The notes beneath the pieces were generated by a model, which was given only the letters and a program-made list of their open reading frames with translations, made no database searches and was not told the DNA's origin. A DNA stretch of 64,000 nucleotides from Lachnospiraceae bacterium (GTDB lineage: Bacteria; Bacillota; Clostridia; Lachnospirales; Lachnospiraceae), in the NCBI GenBank assembly GCA_017934175.1, contig JAGBKB010000065.1:1-64000 (forward strand), written 5' to 3'. Within the stretch, counting starts at the first letter, position 1, and every line of letters starts with the position of its first letter. This document shows, piece after piece, positions 25,496 through 33,687 of the stretch. The position numbers and the translations under genes were made by a program.

Positions 25496-27865
25496 CTAAA
25501 ATTTTACTACGCAATAATCCCTTATAAATATATCTATAGCATTAGATGCATCAATAAGCATCAGCATAACAATTTTAGCTAGTCCATTACTATCATCACT
25601 TAGATAATAATCTTTAAAACACTCTATATTACTAAGTACTTTATTTTCATCCATAACAAGTGACAAACTTTGACTTTTGAAAAAAATATCTATACACTGT
25701 ATTAAAATATTATGGAAATCAACCGAATAATCAAATGAGTCCCGATGCTTAGCAACTGATTCATTGTATATATCAATAGTCACCTCTCTACTTACATGAT
25801 TACTTAAAAAATTCATAAGTGTATCTTTAAATAACTTTTTATTTTCTATGCTATCATTCTTAAACTGTATTTTACTATAATCAATATCCAATTTTTTTAC
25901 CATCGATTCTCTTATAAAAGCCCTTATGTAATCTACAAAGTAAGTCTCAATTTTAGCATAGCCAGAGCTTAATCCACTAGAATTAGATATATATTTACTT
26001 GCACAATATTGCCAATTATCAAGTGCAGCATTATAAGTCTTATGATGTATTTTTAATGGTGGCATCTTAGGTGTACCCTTAATTATAACTACATTTTTTG
26101 CTATATCAATATATATATTGCTTACATCATATGGTTTTCCAATAAGTTCATTATTTCCTTTTATATTTGATATAGTACCTCTTATATTTAAAATTGGCTT
26201 ATCATCAGATAATAATTCAAAATAATGAGTAACTGAATTATTAGCAACTTGAAATAAAAGTCTAACAGAATTTGATGTGTAGTCATACTTTCCTTTAATA
26301 TACACATCTAAATTATTATGTACTGGATACGAAAAATAATATATTTTGGGACTAATGTTTACTTTTGATTTTAAATCAACAAACTCTTTATTTAAAAGTT
26401 TACTTTGATCTTCCATATATTTTTCTATGAGTTCACTATAGTTATCATTAAATTGATCTACATCATCAAAATCATCGCTTGCATCATGACTTAAAAGGCT
26501 TGTTAATTTCTCGTCAACATGAGTTACAGCTAAATTTATGTTTACATTTTTATGACACGAATTTTTAAAATGTTTTAGAGTCTCTTTTGCTTTTTTTGTC
26601 AAAGCATCATCTTTTGCAGATAAAACATATATAATGTCATTGCAATGATGCTCATTTAAGATATCTATTATCCTTTCGCTTTCTTCATCAGGAGTCTTAT
26701 CTCTATGAAATAAACCTTGTGTATCCAGTATTCTTAAACTATGATAAACTTTTCCATCTTCTGTGAATACACTAAAATAATTATTAGTCTCATTATTATT
26801 TCCATTATCTACATTATAAAAGTCTTCAAAATCTTTTTTAACATATATAGTTAAATCATCTATAAAATAACTTTTGGAATTCTCTTCTACTCCAATCATC
26901 TCTTCAAGTATTTTTTCATCATAGTTGTCACTATCTAAAACTAATGCAAAATGTTTTCCTTCTTCTTCTTCTTCAACAAATCTTTTAAGAATTTCAAGAT
27001 TTGTTCCTTCATCTACTTGTCCCTTTTTCGCATTTGGCTCACTCTCATCATCTCTAATTTCTTCTGCACCTTCTGACTTTAATTTCTCAAAAAAGTTGTT
27101 TGATTCACTATTGTATACACCTACTACAGTGTCAATAATAGAGCTAAATAATAATTTTATATCCTTATCAAGATTATTAAAGGAATTATTAGCGCTATCA
27201 CCTTGTTCATTTGTGTCTAAATTGCTATATGCATTTGCCCTACTTACCACTTCATCAGTAAAGACTCTTCTTATGTCTTCACCTTTTACAACTATTTCAG
27301 AGCGGCTATATATATCTTCTAAAACTTCAACTAATTTGCTTAAATCTATTTGTTCATTATTTAAAATGACTGTTTCTAATTGCGACATATAATTCCGAGC
27401 ATTCTTAATTTTATATGATATTTTTGTATTGTCATTATAATTTTTTGTATTTTCAATTTCTTTTTTTACGCCGTCAATAAATGCCTTAACCTGATCATCA
27501 ATGCTTAAATTTCTACACATTTGTTTATATGCTTTTTTAGTCGGCTCATAAATTAAATCTATTATGAACTTGATGAATTCACTCATAGCCTTTCTATTTC
27601 TTTTAGTTAATGGTTTAAGTTTACCAGTGATTATTAATGGTGATTCATTTAAGCTTTTATAATCAGTCAAAACTATAGTTGTTGTATTTAAAGTTGCCAT
27701 GCCCTCGCCTTCTCTTATCTTAAGTAATTTTCTAACTGTACGAGGCACATATGCATTTGTAAGATGAGTCTTACCTACACCTGTAGGACCAATAATAGCA
27801 AATATTTTTCCTCTATTGGTTTTTTTTATTATGTTGTTTAATTGTTTTGATTGTACCATACACAT
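25496..27865 (-). CDS. P-loop GTPase with long insert, island GTPase A (789 aa)
   Basis: First gene of the island operon. GTPase motifs: G1 GPTGVGKT (26-33), possible G2 LNTTTIV (59-65), G3 LDTQG (380-384), G4 THVD (448-451). Roughly 315 residues lie between G2 and G3. They include an acidic stretch (FVEEEEEGKH) and Asn/Asp-rich linkers. Residues 500-789 form mixed strands and helices without a known domain. The architecture mirrors the 651-aa GTPase B at the other island end, so the two are probably distant paralogues. No membrane segments. A weak AAGGGTG precedes the ATG. Expression is likely gated by the attenuator-like leader upstream. Confidence 0.82.
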   Translation of the reverse strand: MCMVQSKQLNNIIKKTNRGKIFAIIGPTGVGKTHLTNAYVPRTVRKLLKIREGEGMATLNTTTIVLTDYKSLNESPLIITGKLKPLTKRNRKAMSEFIKFIIDLIYEPTKKAYKQMCRNLSIDDQVKAFIDGVKKEIENTKNYNDNTKISYKIKNARNYMSQLETVILNNEQIDLSKLVEVLEDIYSRSEIVVKGEDIRRVFTDEVVSRANAYSNLDTNEQGDSANNSFNNLDKDIKLLFSSIIDTVVGVYNSESNNFFEKLKSEGAEEIRDDESEPNAKKGQVDEGTNLEILKRFVEEEEEGKHFALVLDSDNYDEKILEEMIGVEENSKSYFIDDLTIYVKKDFEDFYNVDNGNNNETNNYFSVFTEDGKVYHSLRILDTQGLFHRDKTPDEESERIIDILNEHHCNDIIYVLSAKDDALTKKAKETLKHFKNSCHKNVNINLAVTHVDEKLTSLLSHDASDDFDDVDQFNDNYSELIEKYMEDQSKLLNKEFVDLKSKVNISPKIYYFSYPVHNNLDVYIKGKYDYTSNSVRLLFQVANNSVTHYFELLSDDKPILNIRGTISNIKGNNELIGKPYDVSNIYIDIAKNVVIIKGTPKMPPLKIHHKTYNAALDNWQYCASKYISNSSGLSSGYAKIETYFVDYIRAFIRESMVKKLDIDYSKIQFKNDSIENKKLFKDTLMNFLSNHVSREVTIDIYNESVAKHRDSFDYSVDFHNILIQCIDIFFKSQSLSLVMDENKVLSNIECFKDYYLSDDSNGLAKIVMLMLIDASNAIDIFIRDYCVVKF

Positions 27866-27913
27866 AATTTTTCACCCTTTTTATATAAATCCTGAAACTC
27901 CTTTGATTTTAAA

Positions 27914-27960
27914 TTAAAAAACCTTTCCAATGATTTTAGGAAAGGTTGATAACTAACCTT
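27914..27960 (-). promoter_or_regulatory. Attenuator-like leader: terminator with overlapping alternative hairpin
   Basis: A strong intrinsic terminator (AACCTTTCC 5' arm, GGAAAGGTT 3' arm, 10-nt loop at 27920-27947, then a T-rich tail) lies 50 nt before GTPase A. The 5' arm also pairs with an upstream AAGGTT (27955-27960), forming a 6-bp alternative hairpin around a 7-nt loop. The two folds exclude each other, the classic layout of an antiterminator/terminator switch. It could also simply end the tRNA transcript, which reads in the same direction. No T-box signature (no GGTGGAACCGCG-like element). Confidence 0.6.
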
Positions 27961-28131
27961 AGTATATAGCAATACCTATACACCTCGGACATATGATTAG
28001 TAATTAAAGTAATACTTTCCTAATATCATTATTGTCATCAGTCAGATCATCGACCATATCATGATAACAAATCAATTAAGTCCATATCTCGCCATCGGCG
28101 ACCTTAAACTAAATTGAAGTTTGAAAATTAA
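27961..28131 (-). other. Leader region between tRNA pair and island operon
   Basis: A TCGCC-GAT-GGCGA hairpin lies near 28090, and several GATGAT/ATCATGAT stretches follow. I find no convincing -35/-10 pair, so the island operon may depend on readthrough from the tRNA promoter. No tRNA 3'-end duplication is seen at the far island end. Confidence 0.4.
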
Positions 28132-28205
28132 TGGAGGCTCAGGGACTCGAACCCGGGACCGATCGGTTATGAGCCGATTGCTCTAACCAACTGAGCTAAG
28201 CCTCC
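28132..28205 (-). tRNA. tRNA with CAU anticodon (Ile2 most likely, or elongator Met)
   Basis: Minus strand forms a full cloverleaf: acceptor GGAGGCT/AGCCTCC, D-arm AGCTCAGTTGGTTAGAGC, anticodon loop CTCATAA, T-arm GGGTTCGAGTCCC, discriminator A, no encoded CCA. The CTCATAA loop and ATCGG/CCGAT anticodon stem resemble Firmicute tRNA-Ile2, whose C34 is modified to lysidine. Sequence alone cannot exclude tRNA-Met. Confidence 0.88.
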
Positions 28206-28225
28206 ATAACTTGGTTTTTAACCAG

Positions 28226-28298
28226 AGCTGGTAGGCGGACTTGAACCGTCAACCTACTGATTACAAATCAGTTGCTCTACCGATTGAGCTATACCAGC
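28226..28298 (-). tRNA. tRNA-Thr (anticodon UGU)
   Basis: Minus strand cloverleaf with acceptor GCTGGTA/TACCAGC, D-arm AGCTCAATCGGTAGAGC, anticodon loop TTTGTAA (UGU) and T-arm GACGGTTCAAGTC. Discriminator U, no encoded CCA. It lies 20 nt upstream of the CAU tRNA, so both are probably one transcript. Confidence 0.92.
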
Positions 28299-28369
28299 AA
28301 ATATGATTATGAGTAATATTGCCTTACTCACAACTCATATATTTTATCATAAATTTAATATTTGTCAAG

Positions 28370-28666
28370 TTATTCAATAGTTAAAATATCAACGAAACCT
28401 GTAATGTTAAAAACATCCATAATTACATCGCTAACATGAATAAGTTTCATAGAGCCAACTTTTGACATACTTTTTTGAGTAGTAAGCAACACTCTAAGAC
28501 CGGCAGATGATATGTATTCAAGTTTTTCAAAATCTATAGTTAAATCTTTGACACCTGAAATATTATCGTCTATTGCTTTTGAAAACTCTGGAGCAGTCAC
28601 TGTATCAATCCTACCCTCTGGTGACAGCACCAACTTTTCTCCATCCTTATTTACATTAATTGTCAT
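28370..28666 (-). CDS. STAS-domain anti-sigma factor antagonist
   Basis: 98 aa, one STAS domain: LSPEGRIDTVTAPEFSKAI near the start, then DFEKLEYISSAGLRVLLTTQKSM with the phosphorylatable Ser (53 or 54). Unphosphorylated, such proteins bind an anti-sigma kinase and free its sigma factor. It lies 12 nt after a HATPase anti-sigma gene, its natural partner. No sigma factor gene is adjacent, so the controlled regulon is unknown. Confidence 0.92.
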   Translation of the reverse strand: MTINVNKDGEKLVLSPEGRIDTVTAPEFSKAIDDNISGVKDLTIDFEKLEYISSAGLRVLLTTQKSMSKVGSMKLIHVSDVIMDVFNITGFVDILTIE

Positions 28667-28678
28667 ATGTGATACCTC

Positions 28679-29092
28679 CTAAATATTTATACGTTTAGTT
28701 ATTTTTAAAATATTTTGATTTTCTTTGTATTCGTACTCTACTTTGTCCATTGTCTTTTTAACTATAAAGATTCCGAGTCCACCTATATCTCTCTCCTCTA
28801 CTGACAATGAAACATTTGGGTCTTTTTTTATCAATGGGTCAAATGGAACACCCTCATCAATAAATGTGATAATAATAGATTTTTTATCATCACTTGCATC
28901 CACTTGTACAGTTGCTTTGCCAATATTTGGATTATATGCGTAATTTGCAATATTTGCAAATATCTCATCTATAGCCACATTGATTTCAATCTTTGTTTTA
29001 CTTTGACAACCCAAAGCGTCAAGTTCTTCATTGACAAACTCTATAACTTTATCAACATTTTCAATTTTTGCTTCAAGCGTTATTTCTTTCAT
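28679..29092 (-). CDS. Serine-protein kinase / anti-sigma factor (RsbW-SpoIIAB type HATPase)
   Basis: 137 aa GHKL ATPase: N-box EIFANIANYAYNP (about 47-59), G1 DEGVPFDPL, and G2 region RDIGGLGIFIVKKTMD. It phosphorylates its STAS partner encoded next and sequesters a sigma factor. The length equals RsbW/SpoIIAB. The ATG has no clear Shine-Dalgarno. A TTGCAA with AT-rich -10-like sequence lies about 40-70 nt upstream. The sigma target is not in the window. Confidence 0.9.
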   Translation of the reverse strand: MKEITLEAKIENVDKVIEFVNEELDALGCQSKTKIEINVAIDEIFANIANYAYNPNIGKATVQVDASDDKKSIIITFIDEGVPFDPLIKKDPNVSLSVEERDIGGLGIFIVKKTMDKVEYEYKENQNILKITKRINI

Positions 29093-29184
29093 AATACACT
29101 ACGCTCAATACTTATATTTCCTATATATTATTACATAAATTTCAAATGCTTGCAAGTAATTTTTTCACTAATTTTTCATTCAAA

Positions 29185-29460
29185 TTATTTGATATTTTTA
29201 ATGTTTTTCAAGTGTTTTCTCATTAATTCGCTTTCTTTGCTTTTATTAGTATCCATTGTAGCAAGATAATTCTTAAGTATCACATAAACATTCCTAACCC
29301 CTGCAAGTATGCCTAAAATTACAAATAAGAGCATTATGTCTATTTTTAAATAGTCTCTAATAATATATGCTAAAACTATCATTAAAAACACTGGCACCAT
29401 AATAGATATCCCAAGTTGCAATACCAATGCCCAACTTTTAAAAACTTCTGATTTAAACAT
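29185..29460 (-). CDS. Small membrane protein, AtpI/AtpZ-like
   Basis: 91 aa with two membrane helices (about residues 12-33 and 40-60). The layout (VLQLGISIMVPVFLMIVLAYIIRD, then FVILGILAGVRNVYVILKNY) resembles the AtpI/AtpZ family that often precedes F0F1 ATP synthase genes and aids Mg2+ supply or rotor assembly. No ATP synthase genes are near. It is 16 nt downstream of the HAD gene, so the two are cotranscribed. Family assignment is moderate. Confidence 0.65.
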   Translation of the reverse strand: MFKSEVFKSWALVLQLGISIMVPVFLMIVLAYIIRDYLKIDIMLLFVILGILAGVRNVYVILKNYLATMDTNKSKESELMRKHLKNIKNIK

Positions 29461-29476
29461 TTTTTACCTTTTTCAT

Positions 29477-29944
29477 CTAATTCCTAAGTGTCGCTTTAAT
29501 CTTTTTCTTATCAAGCAACAAATTAAATGCGTCTAAAATATTACTGACTACCATAGTAGAATGTGCAAGTAGCCCACTATAAGCACCTTCACTACCTATA
29601 ATTGCTATACTTAATTTTGAATTATCAAACATTTGTATATCATTCAATCCATTTCCAAAAGATACAGTATTGCCTTTTAGTTCCTTAACTATTCGTTCTT
29701 TACATTCCGATGCATTTTCTCTATCAAATGTAACTATATTGATTCCAAGTTTTTCACATTCTTTTTTTGTAGTACCATATGTATCTGCAGTAAGCACATA
29801 AATATCTAAATCACTTTTAAGTGCCAGTATCTTTTCAGAAACTCCCTCTATAAGTTTACCTTCATAAGCAATCGTCCCATTATAATCAAGACATAAATTA
29901 CTTATTTCTATTTCTCCCATTCCTGGGATTTCATATTTTATCAT
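29477..29944 (-). CDS. HAD-superfamily phosphatase-like protein (COG4087 type)
   Basis: 155 aa, resembling soluble P-type-ATPase-like HAD proteins. Motif I is LDYNGT (D20 nucleophile; position 22 is Asn rather than the general acid Asp, as seen in this subgroup). YVLTADTYGTTKKECEKLG carries motif II, and FGNGLNDIQMFDNSKLSIAIIGSEGA carries motifs III and IV. It is a cytosolic hydrolase of unknown substrate. AAAGGGG precedes the ATG, and a promoter with two overlapping TATAAT boxes lies upstream. It follows the pst operon. Confidence 0.85.
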   Translation of the reverse strand: MIKYEIPGMGEIEISNLCLDYNGTIAYEGKLIEGVSEKILALKSDLDIYVLTADTYGTTKKECEKLGINIVTFDRENASECKERIVKELKGNTVSFGNGLNDIQMFDNSKLSIAIIGSEGAYSGLLAHSTMVVSNILDAFNLLLDKKKIKATLRN

Positions 29945-29987
29945 ACTTCCCCTTTAATATTAGTTTTTATTACTTTAAAGCTATTAT

Positions 29988-30017
29988 ATTATATAATATT
30001 TATTGAGTATTTTTCAA
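29988..30017 (-). promoter_or_regulatory. Promoter for the HAD-AtpI-like unit
   Basis: TTGAAA (30012-30017) and TATAAT (29988-29993) with an 18-bp spacer. A second TATAAT overlaps at 29983-29988. Confidence 0.55.
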
Positions 30018-30039
30018 ATTTTACTTTTCAAATATTTTC

Positions 30040-30789
30040 TTAATAATTCAAAAAATCTTTTAGAGCAACACTTTTTGGATTTTTGATTATATCTACCCCA
30101 TCTTCTATTATTTTACCAGCATCCATAAATATTATTTTATCCTTAAGCTTCTCTGCTTCCTTTATATTATGTGTTACAATAATTATAGTAATTTCATTTT
30201 TTAATTGCAATAACAATTTTTCTATGACATCCTGATTCTTTATGTCCAATGCTGAACATGGTTCATCAAGCAATAAAACTTCTGGTTCTGTCAAAAGAGT
30301 TCTTGCTATACAAAGCCTTTGCTTCTGTCCACCTGATAAATTATCCGCATATTTATCAAGATTATCTTTTACTTCATCATATAATTCAACCTTTTTAAGG
30401 ACACTAATAACTTTTTCTTTTTTCTCTTCCTTATTTAATTTTGTGTAATAGTCAAGTGGATACAACAAATTTTTATATATACTAAAAGGAAACACTACTG
30501 GATTTTGTGAGACTATTCCTACTCTCTTTCTTAAAACTTCTTCACTTATGTCATATATATTTTTAAAATGTCCGTTCTCTTCCAATAATATGTTCCCACT
30601 TGTTTTCACATTTTCATCATATTCTATAGACCTATTAATTGTTTTAAGTAATGTTGTTTTCCCACAACCTGAAGCACCTATAATACAAGTTATTTCATTT
30701 CTATAAAACGAATAATTTATATTATCTATAACTTTCTTATCATCATAAGATACACTTAAATTTTCAATTTTAACATTTACATTATTCAT
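30040..30789 (-). CDS. pstB: Phosphate ABC transporter ATP-binding protein PstB
   Basis: Start set at ATG 30789, 4 nt after the pstA stop; the longer frame reads into pstA. 249 aa. Walker A GASGCGKT (38-45), signature LSGGQKQR, Walker B LLLDEPCSALD and the H-loop VTHN are intact. The sequence ISEEVLRKRVGIVSQNPVVFPFSIYKN is PstB-like. It powers phosphate import through PstCA. No phoU follows, unlike the common pstSCAB-phoU order. Confidence 0.93.
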   Translation of the reverse strand: MNNVNVKIENLSVSYDDKKVIDNINYSFYRNEITCIIGASGCGKTTLLKTINRSIEYDENVKTSGNILLEENGHFKNIYDISEEVLRKRVGIVSQNPVVFPFSIYKNLLYPLDYYTKLNKEEKKEKVISVLKKVELYDEVKDNLDKYADNLSGGQKQRLCIARTLLTEPEVLLLDEPCSALDIKNQDVIEKLLLQLKNEITIIIVTHNIKEAEKLKDKIIFMDAGKIIEDGVDIIKNPKSVALKDFLNY

Positions 30790-30793
30790 AATC

Positions 30794-31615
30794 TTATTTT
30801 TTCTTATATATAAGCATATAAGCAAATATATTAAATATTAATACCAGCATAAGTTCAACAAATGCAGTAGCATAAGCCCTATCAAGTTGTGTTTCACCTT
30901 GTGCAATTAACAAATACAAATGCATAGGTAGTGCCATACTTGGATTAAATATACTATTTGGAACAGCTGAATATGCAACAGCACCTGTAAATATCATAGG
31001 TGCAAGTGCCCCCATAGCAAAACCATAACAAAGTAAAACTGCAGATACTATTTCTTTAAATGATTCTTTATTCACAAGTCTTAAAATCATAAAATATTTA
31101 TGTATTCCAAGATTATTAGATGCATTTATTAGATTTATATCCACTTCATCAAATGCTTTTTCAAATCTTCTTTCTAAGAAAGGCAAAATCATAATAGCCA
31201 GTGCAACTCCTGCTGAAAAAATGCTTCGTCCAAAACCTAATCTATATACAAATACTGTATATGAAAAAAGCCCAAGAACAATAGAAGGAACTGATGCCAT
31301 ATTTTCTATCAAAGTGTGTGCGAACCTTCTAAATCTTTTTTTTGCATAAAACTTTATGAAAATTGCAGAACAAATTGCTGGGAAAAAAGCGATTAAAACT
31401 GCTGTCGTTGAAAAGTAAATGCTCCCTATAATAGCCGGGAATATTCCACCTTCCTCTCCTAACACTAAACCTTTTGGACTTTCAAGTAAAAAATTTATAT
31501 TCAAAATATTTCTACTTCTATAAGCGAAATAAATATATATAAATAAAACTACACCTACAACTAATATTGTAGATATGTATGAAATAATTTGTAAAATTTT
31601 ACTAAAAGTTTTCAT
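30794..31615 (-). CDS. pstA: Phosphate ABC transporter permease PstA
   Basis: 273 aa integral membrane protein with about six helices. The cytoplasmic loop EKAFDEVDINLINASNNLGIHKYFMILRL is the EAA-type coupling motif that contacts PstB. Positioned after pstC with a 9-nt gap. The loop sequence IPSIVLGLFSYTVFV and the C-terminal QGETQLDRAYATAFVE segment are family-typical. Confidence 0.93.
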   Translation of the reverse strand: MKTFSKILQIISYISTILVVGVVLFIYIYFAYRSRNILNINFLLESPKGLVLGEEGGIFPAIIGSIYFSTTAVLIAFFPAICSAIFIKFYAKKRFRRFAHTLIENMASVPSIVLGLFSYTVFVYRLGFGRSIFSAGVALAIMILPFLERRFEKAFDEVDINLINASNNLGIHKYFMILRLVNKESFKEIVSAVLLCYGFAMGALAPMIFTGAVAYSAVPNSIFNPSMALPMHLYLLIAQGETQLDRAYATAFVELMLVLIFNIFAYMLIYKKK

Positions 31616-31624
31616 TTAATTCTA

Positions 31625-32488
31625 CTACTCACTATCCCTACCAATAATCCTCACAACTTGATTTATGACAAATGTTAAAATCAAAAGTACTACTCCCGCA
31701 GCATATAAAGCATGATAATGAGGACTATTTTTAATAGCCGTTCCCATTTCAAGTGCTATAAGTGAAGCGATAGTTTCACCTTTCCCAAGTAAATGAGGAA
31801 ATACTTTTGCATTTCCTACAACCATCATTACAGCCATAGTTTCACCCATCGCACGACAATTTGCAAGTATAGTTGATAGTACTATACTTTTTATACTTTC
31901 TGGAATTATTATAGAAGCAATTATATACCACTTATCAATTCCAAGATTGCTTGCAGCTATCAGATACTTCTTTTTTAATTTAAAAAATGTCATACATAAT
32001 GAATTTATCATAAATGGCAATATCATAATTGTAAGAACTATACCTGCAAGTAAAACACAGTTTCCAGTTTTAACACCCATCTTAAAAAATATAGGTGAAA
32101 AAACTTGAAGTCCAAAAAATCCAAATACAACAGATGGAATTGCTGAAATCAAATCTAAAATTGCAAATATATATTTTTGTAATTTTTCATTTAATGAAAA
32201 TGTTATAAATAATGCAATACCTGTACTAAAAATCAGTCCAAAAATTATTGCTATAAAAGATACATAAGTAGTTCCTAATATAAAATACCATATACCAAAT
32301 TTAAGTTCATTTCCAAATGACACCGGCATCCATTCCGTTCCAAATAGAAAATCTGATATTTTGCAATAGTCAAATAGTGGCATAGCTTCTCTAATTAAAA
32401 AATAAAACAAAAATACAAGTATTGATAGTGTAAGCACCATCAATACTTGTATAATATTTTTAAATATTTTTTCTTTTATATCAGTCAT
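31625..32488 (-). CDS. pstC: Phosphate ABC transporter permease PstC
   Basis: 287 aa, about six membrane helices. The coupling loop KKKYLIAASNLGIDKWYIIASIIIPES and the segment ILANCRAMGETMAVMMVVGNA are characteristic of PstC. Its ATG overlaps the pstS stop (TAATG), so translation is coupled. It forms the channel with PstA. Confidence 0.94.
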   Translation of the reverse strand: MTDIKEKIFKNIIQVLMVLTLSILVFLFYFLIREAMPLFDYCKISDFLFGTEWMPVSFGNELKFGIWYFILGTTYVSFIAIIFGLIFSTGIALFITFSLNEKLQKYIFAILDLISAIPSVVFGFFGLQVFSPIFFKMGVKTGNCVLLAGIVLTIMILPFMINSLCMTFFKLKKKYLIAASNLGIDKWYIIASIIIPESIKSIVLSTILANCRAMGETMAVMMVVGNAKVFPHLLGKGETIASLIALEMGTAIKNSPHYHALYAAGVVLLILTFVINQVVRIIGRDSE

Positions 32489-33441
32489 TAAAATGCAGGA
32501 ATATATCCATTTGCAGCGATTACTTCTTTACCAGTATTTGAGAATATATAATCTATAAATGCTTGCTCTGAATCTGTAATTACATGACCTGATACAAATA
32601 TAACTGGTCTTTGCACTTTATATGTTCCACTTACTACATTTTCTTCTGTAGCTTCAACCCCATCAACTTTCATGGCAGTTAAAACTTGTTTTTCTTTATT
32701 TATTTTATTATAAGCACCAAAACCTGCATATCCTATTCCCCACTTATCATTTGCTATATTTTTTGCAAGTTCAGTCATAGAGGCAGATTGAGTTGCATCT
32801 GCAGCAATTTGAGTGTCTTTACCCATTATTACATTTTGGAAAACTTCATAAGCACCACCAGATAAATCTCTTATATATACATTTATCTTTTCATCAGGGA
32901 GTGATTCTTCAACTTGTTTCCAAGTACTGATTTCACCAGAAAAAATCTTTCTAATCATATCAGTATCCATATTATCAACTTTTCCTACTATAGGATTTTC
33001 AGTATTTACTGATACAGTTAATGCATCCTTTGCCACATCAAATCTTTTGTAATTTTCACCAAGTTTCTCCACTTCGCTATCTTTAATTTCTCTTGCAAGC
33101 ATACCAAAATCACTTGTTCCCTCAATAGCAGCACTGGCTCCTACACCAGAACCACCTGGAGCAACATATATAGATATGTTCTTTTTTGGGAAATTGGAAT
33201 TTACTTTATCCCAAGTTACATAACTTTCTGTAAATGATGATGCAAGTGATGATATAATTGGATATAGAGATGTAGAACCACAAAATAAAATATTTGACTT
33301 AAACTCTTCAGTCTTTGCAGCCTCTGTCTCTGCCACTTTTGTTTCTGCACTATTATTTGCAGTTGTAGATGTTTGTCCTCCACATGCAAACATAGTAATT
33401 GCAAGTGAGAATGTTAAAACTAAACTTAAAATCTTTTTCAT
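32488..33441 (-). CDS. pstS: Phosphate-binding lipoprotein PstS
   Basis: 317 aa. A lipoprotein signal (MKKILSLVLTFSLAITMFAC) puts the lipidated Cys at residue 20, followed by an Ala/Thr/Glu-rich linker to about 48. The binding domain includes GSTSLYPIISSLASSF, GSGVGASAAIEGTSDFGMLAREIKDSE and ISTWKQVEESLPDEKI. It captures phosphate at the outer membrane face for PstCAB. An AAAGGAG lies before the ATG. No promoter is visible between the ATG and the terminator at 33474-33504, so transcription probably comes from the promoter at 33629 through the tRNA-like leader. Confidence 0.94.
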   Translation of the reverse strand: MKKILSLVLTFSLAITMFACGGQTSTTANNSAETKVAETEAAKTEEFKSNILFCGSTSLYPIISSLASSFTESYVTWDKVNSNFPKKNISIYVAPGGSGVGASAAIEGTSDFGMLAREIKDSEVEKLGENYKRFDVAKDALTVSVNTENPIVGKVDNMDTDMIRKIFSGEISTWKQVEESLPDEKINVYIRDLSGGAYEVFQNVIMGKDTQIAADATQSASMTELAKNIANDKWGIGYAGFGAYNKINKEKQVLTAMKVDGVEATEENVVSGTYKVQRPVIFVSGHVITDSEQAFIDYIFSNTGKEVIAANGYIPAF

Positions 33442-33473
33442 TTTTACTCCTTTAGAATTTCATTCATAACCAT

Positions 33474-33504
33474 AAAAAAAGATTCTTTTACACAAAAAAG
33501 AATC
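33474..33504 (-). terminator. Intrinsic terminator in the pst leader
   Basis: GATTCTTTT pairs with AAAAGAATC around a 6-nt loop, followed by seven T on the minus strand. It lies only 33 nt before the pstS ATG and after the tRNA-like element, so it may act as an attenuator or end a separate small RNA. Confidence 0.85.
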
Positions 33505-33536
33505 TCATCAGTTAAACATTTTTCTCATAAGATAAA

Positions 33537-33596
33537 TGGTCAAAATTACTCGGAATCGAACCGATACTATGTGTTCACCAGAACAAGATAATTTTA
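33537..33596 (-). ncRNA. tRNA-like structure (about 60 nt, no anticodon arm) upstream of pstS
   Basis: Minus strand: an acceptor-like helix AAAATTA/TAATTTT (plus a U-G pair), then one 5-bp hairpin (TGTTC-TGGT-GAACA), then a T-arm TCGG-TTCGATT-CCGA with a canonical T-loop, then G, A and an encoded CCA. Only one arm lies where a tRNA has D and anticodon arms, so it cannot decode. A perfect promoter lies about 25-55 nt upstream and a terminator 33 nt downstream. It is either a small RNA, a cis-regulatory tRNA mimic for pst, or a decayed tRNA gene with conserved ends. Structure is inferred by eye. Confidence 0.6.
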
Positions 33597-33628
33597 CATC
33601 CAATGAAATTCAATATATTTTTTTCATA

Positions 33629-33657
33629 ATTATATCATTTTTTTATGTATTTTTCAA
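33629..33657 (-). promoter_or_regulatory. Promoter for the tRNA-like RNA / pst operon
   Basis: TTGAAA (33652-33657) and TATAAT (33629-33634) with exactly 17 bp, and an extended TGA before the -10. The predicted start near 33622 yields a leader of about 145 nt to the terminator. Confidence 0.75.
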
Positions 33658-33687
33658 TAATAACCCCATTATTTAAAAATTAACTAC

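Noticed and set aside
27866..28131. T-box riboswitch in the island leader
   Set aside because: No T-box consensus and no aminoacyl-tRNA or amino-acid gene downstream.
8157..28131. Prophage or transposon identity for the island
   Set aside because: No integrase, transposase, terminase, capsid or tail genes were recognised.
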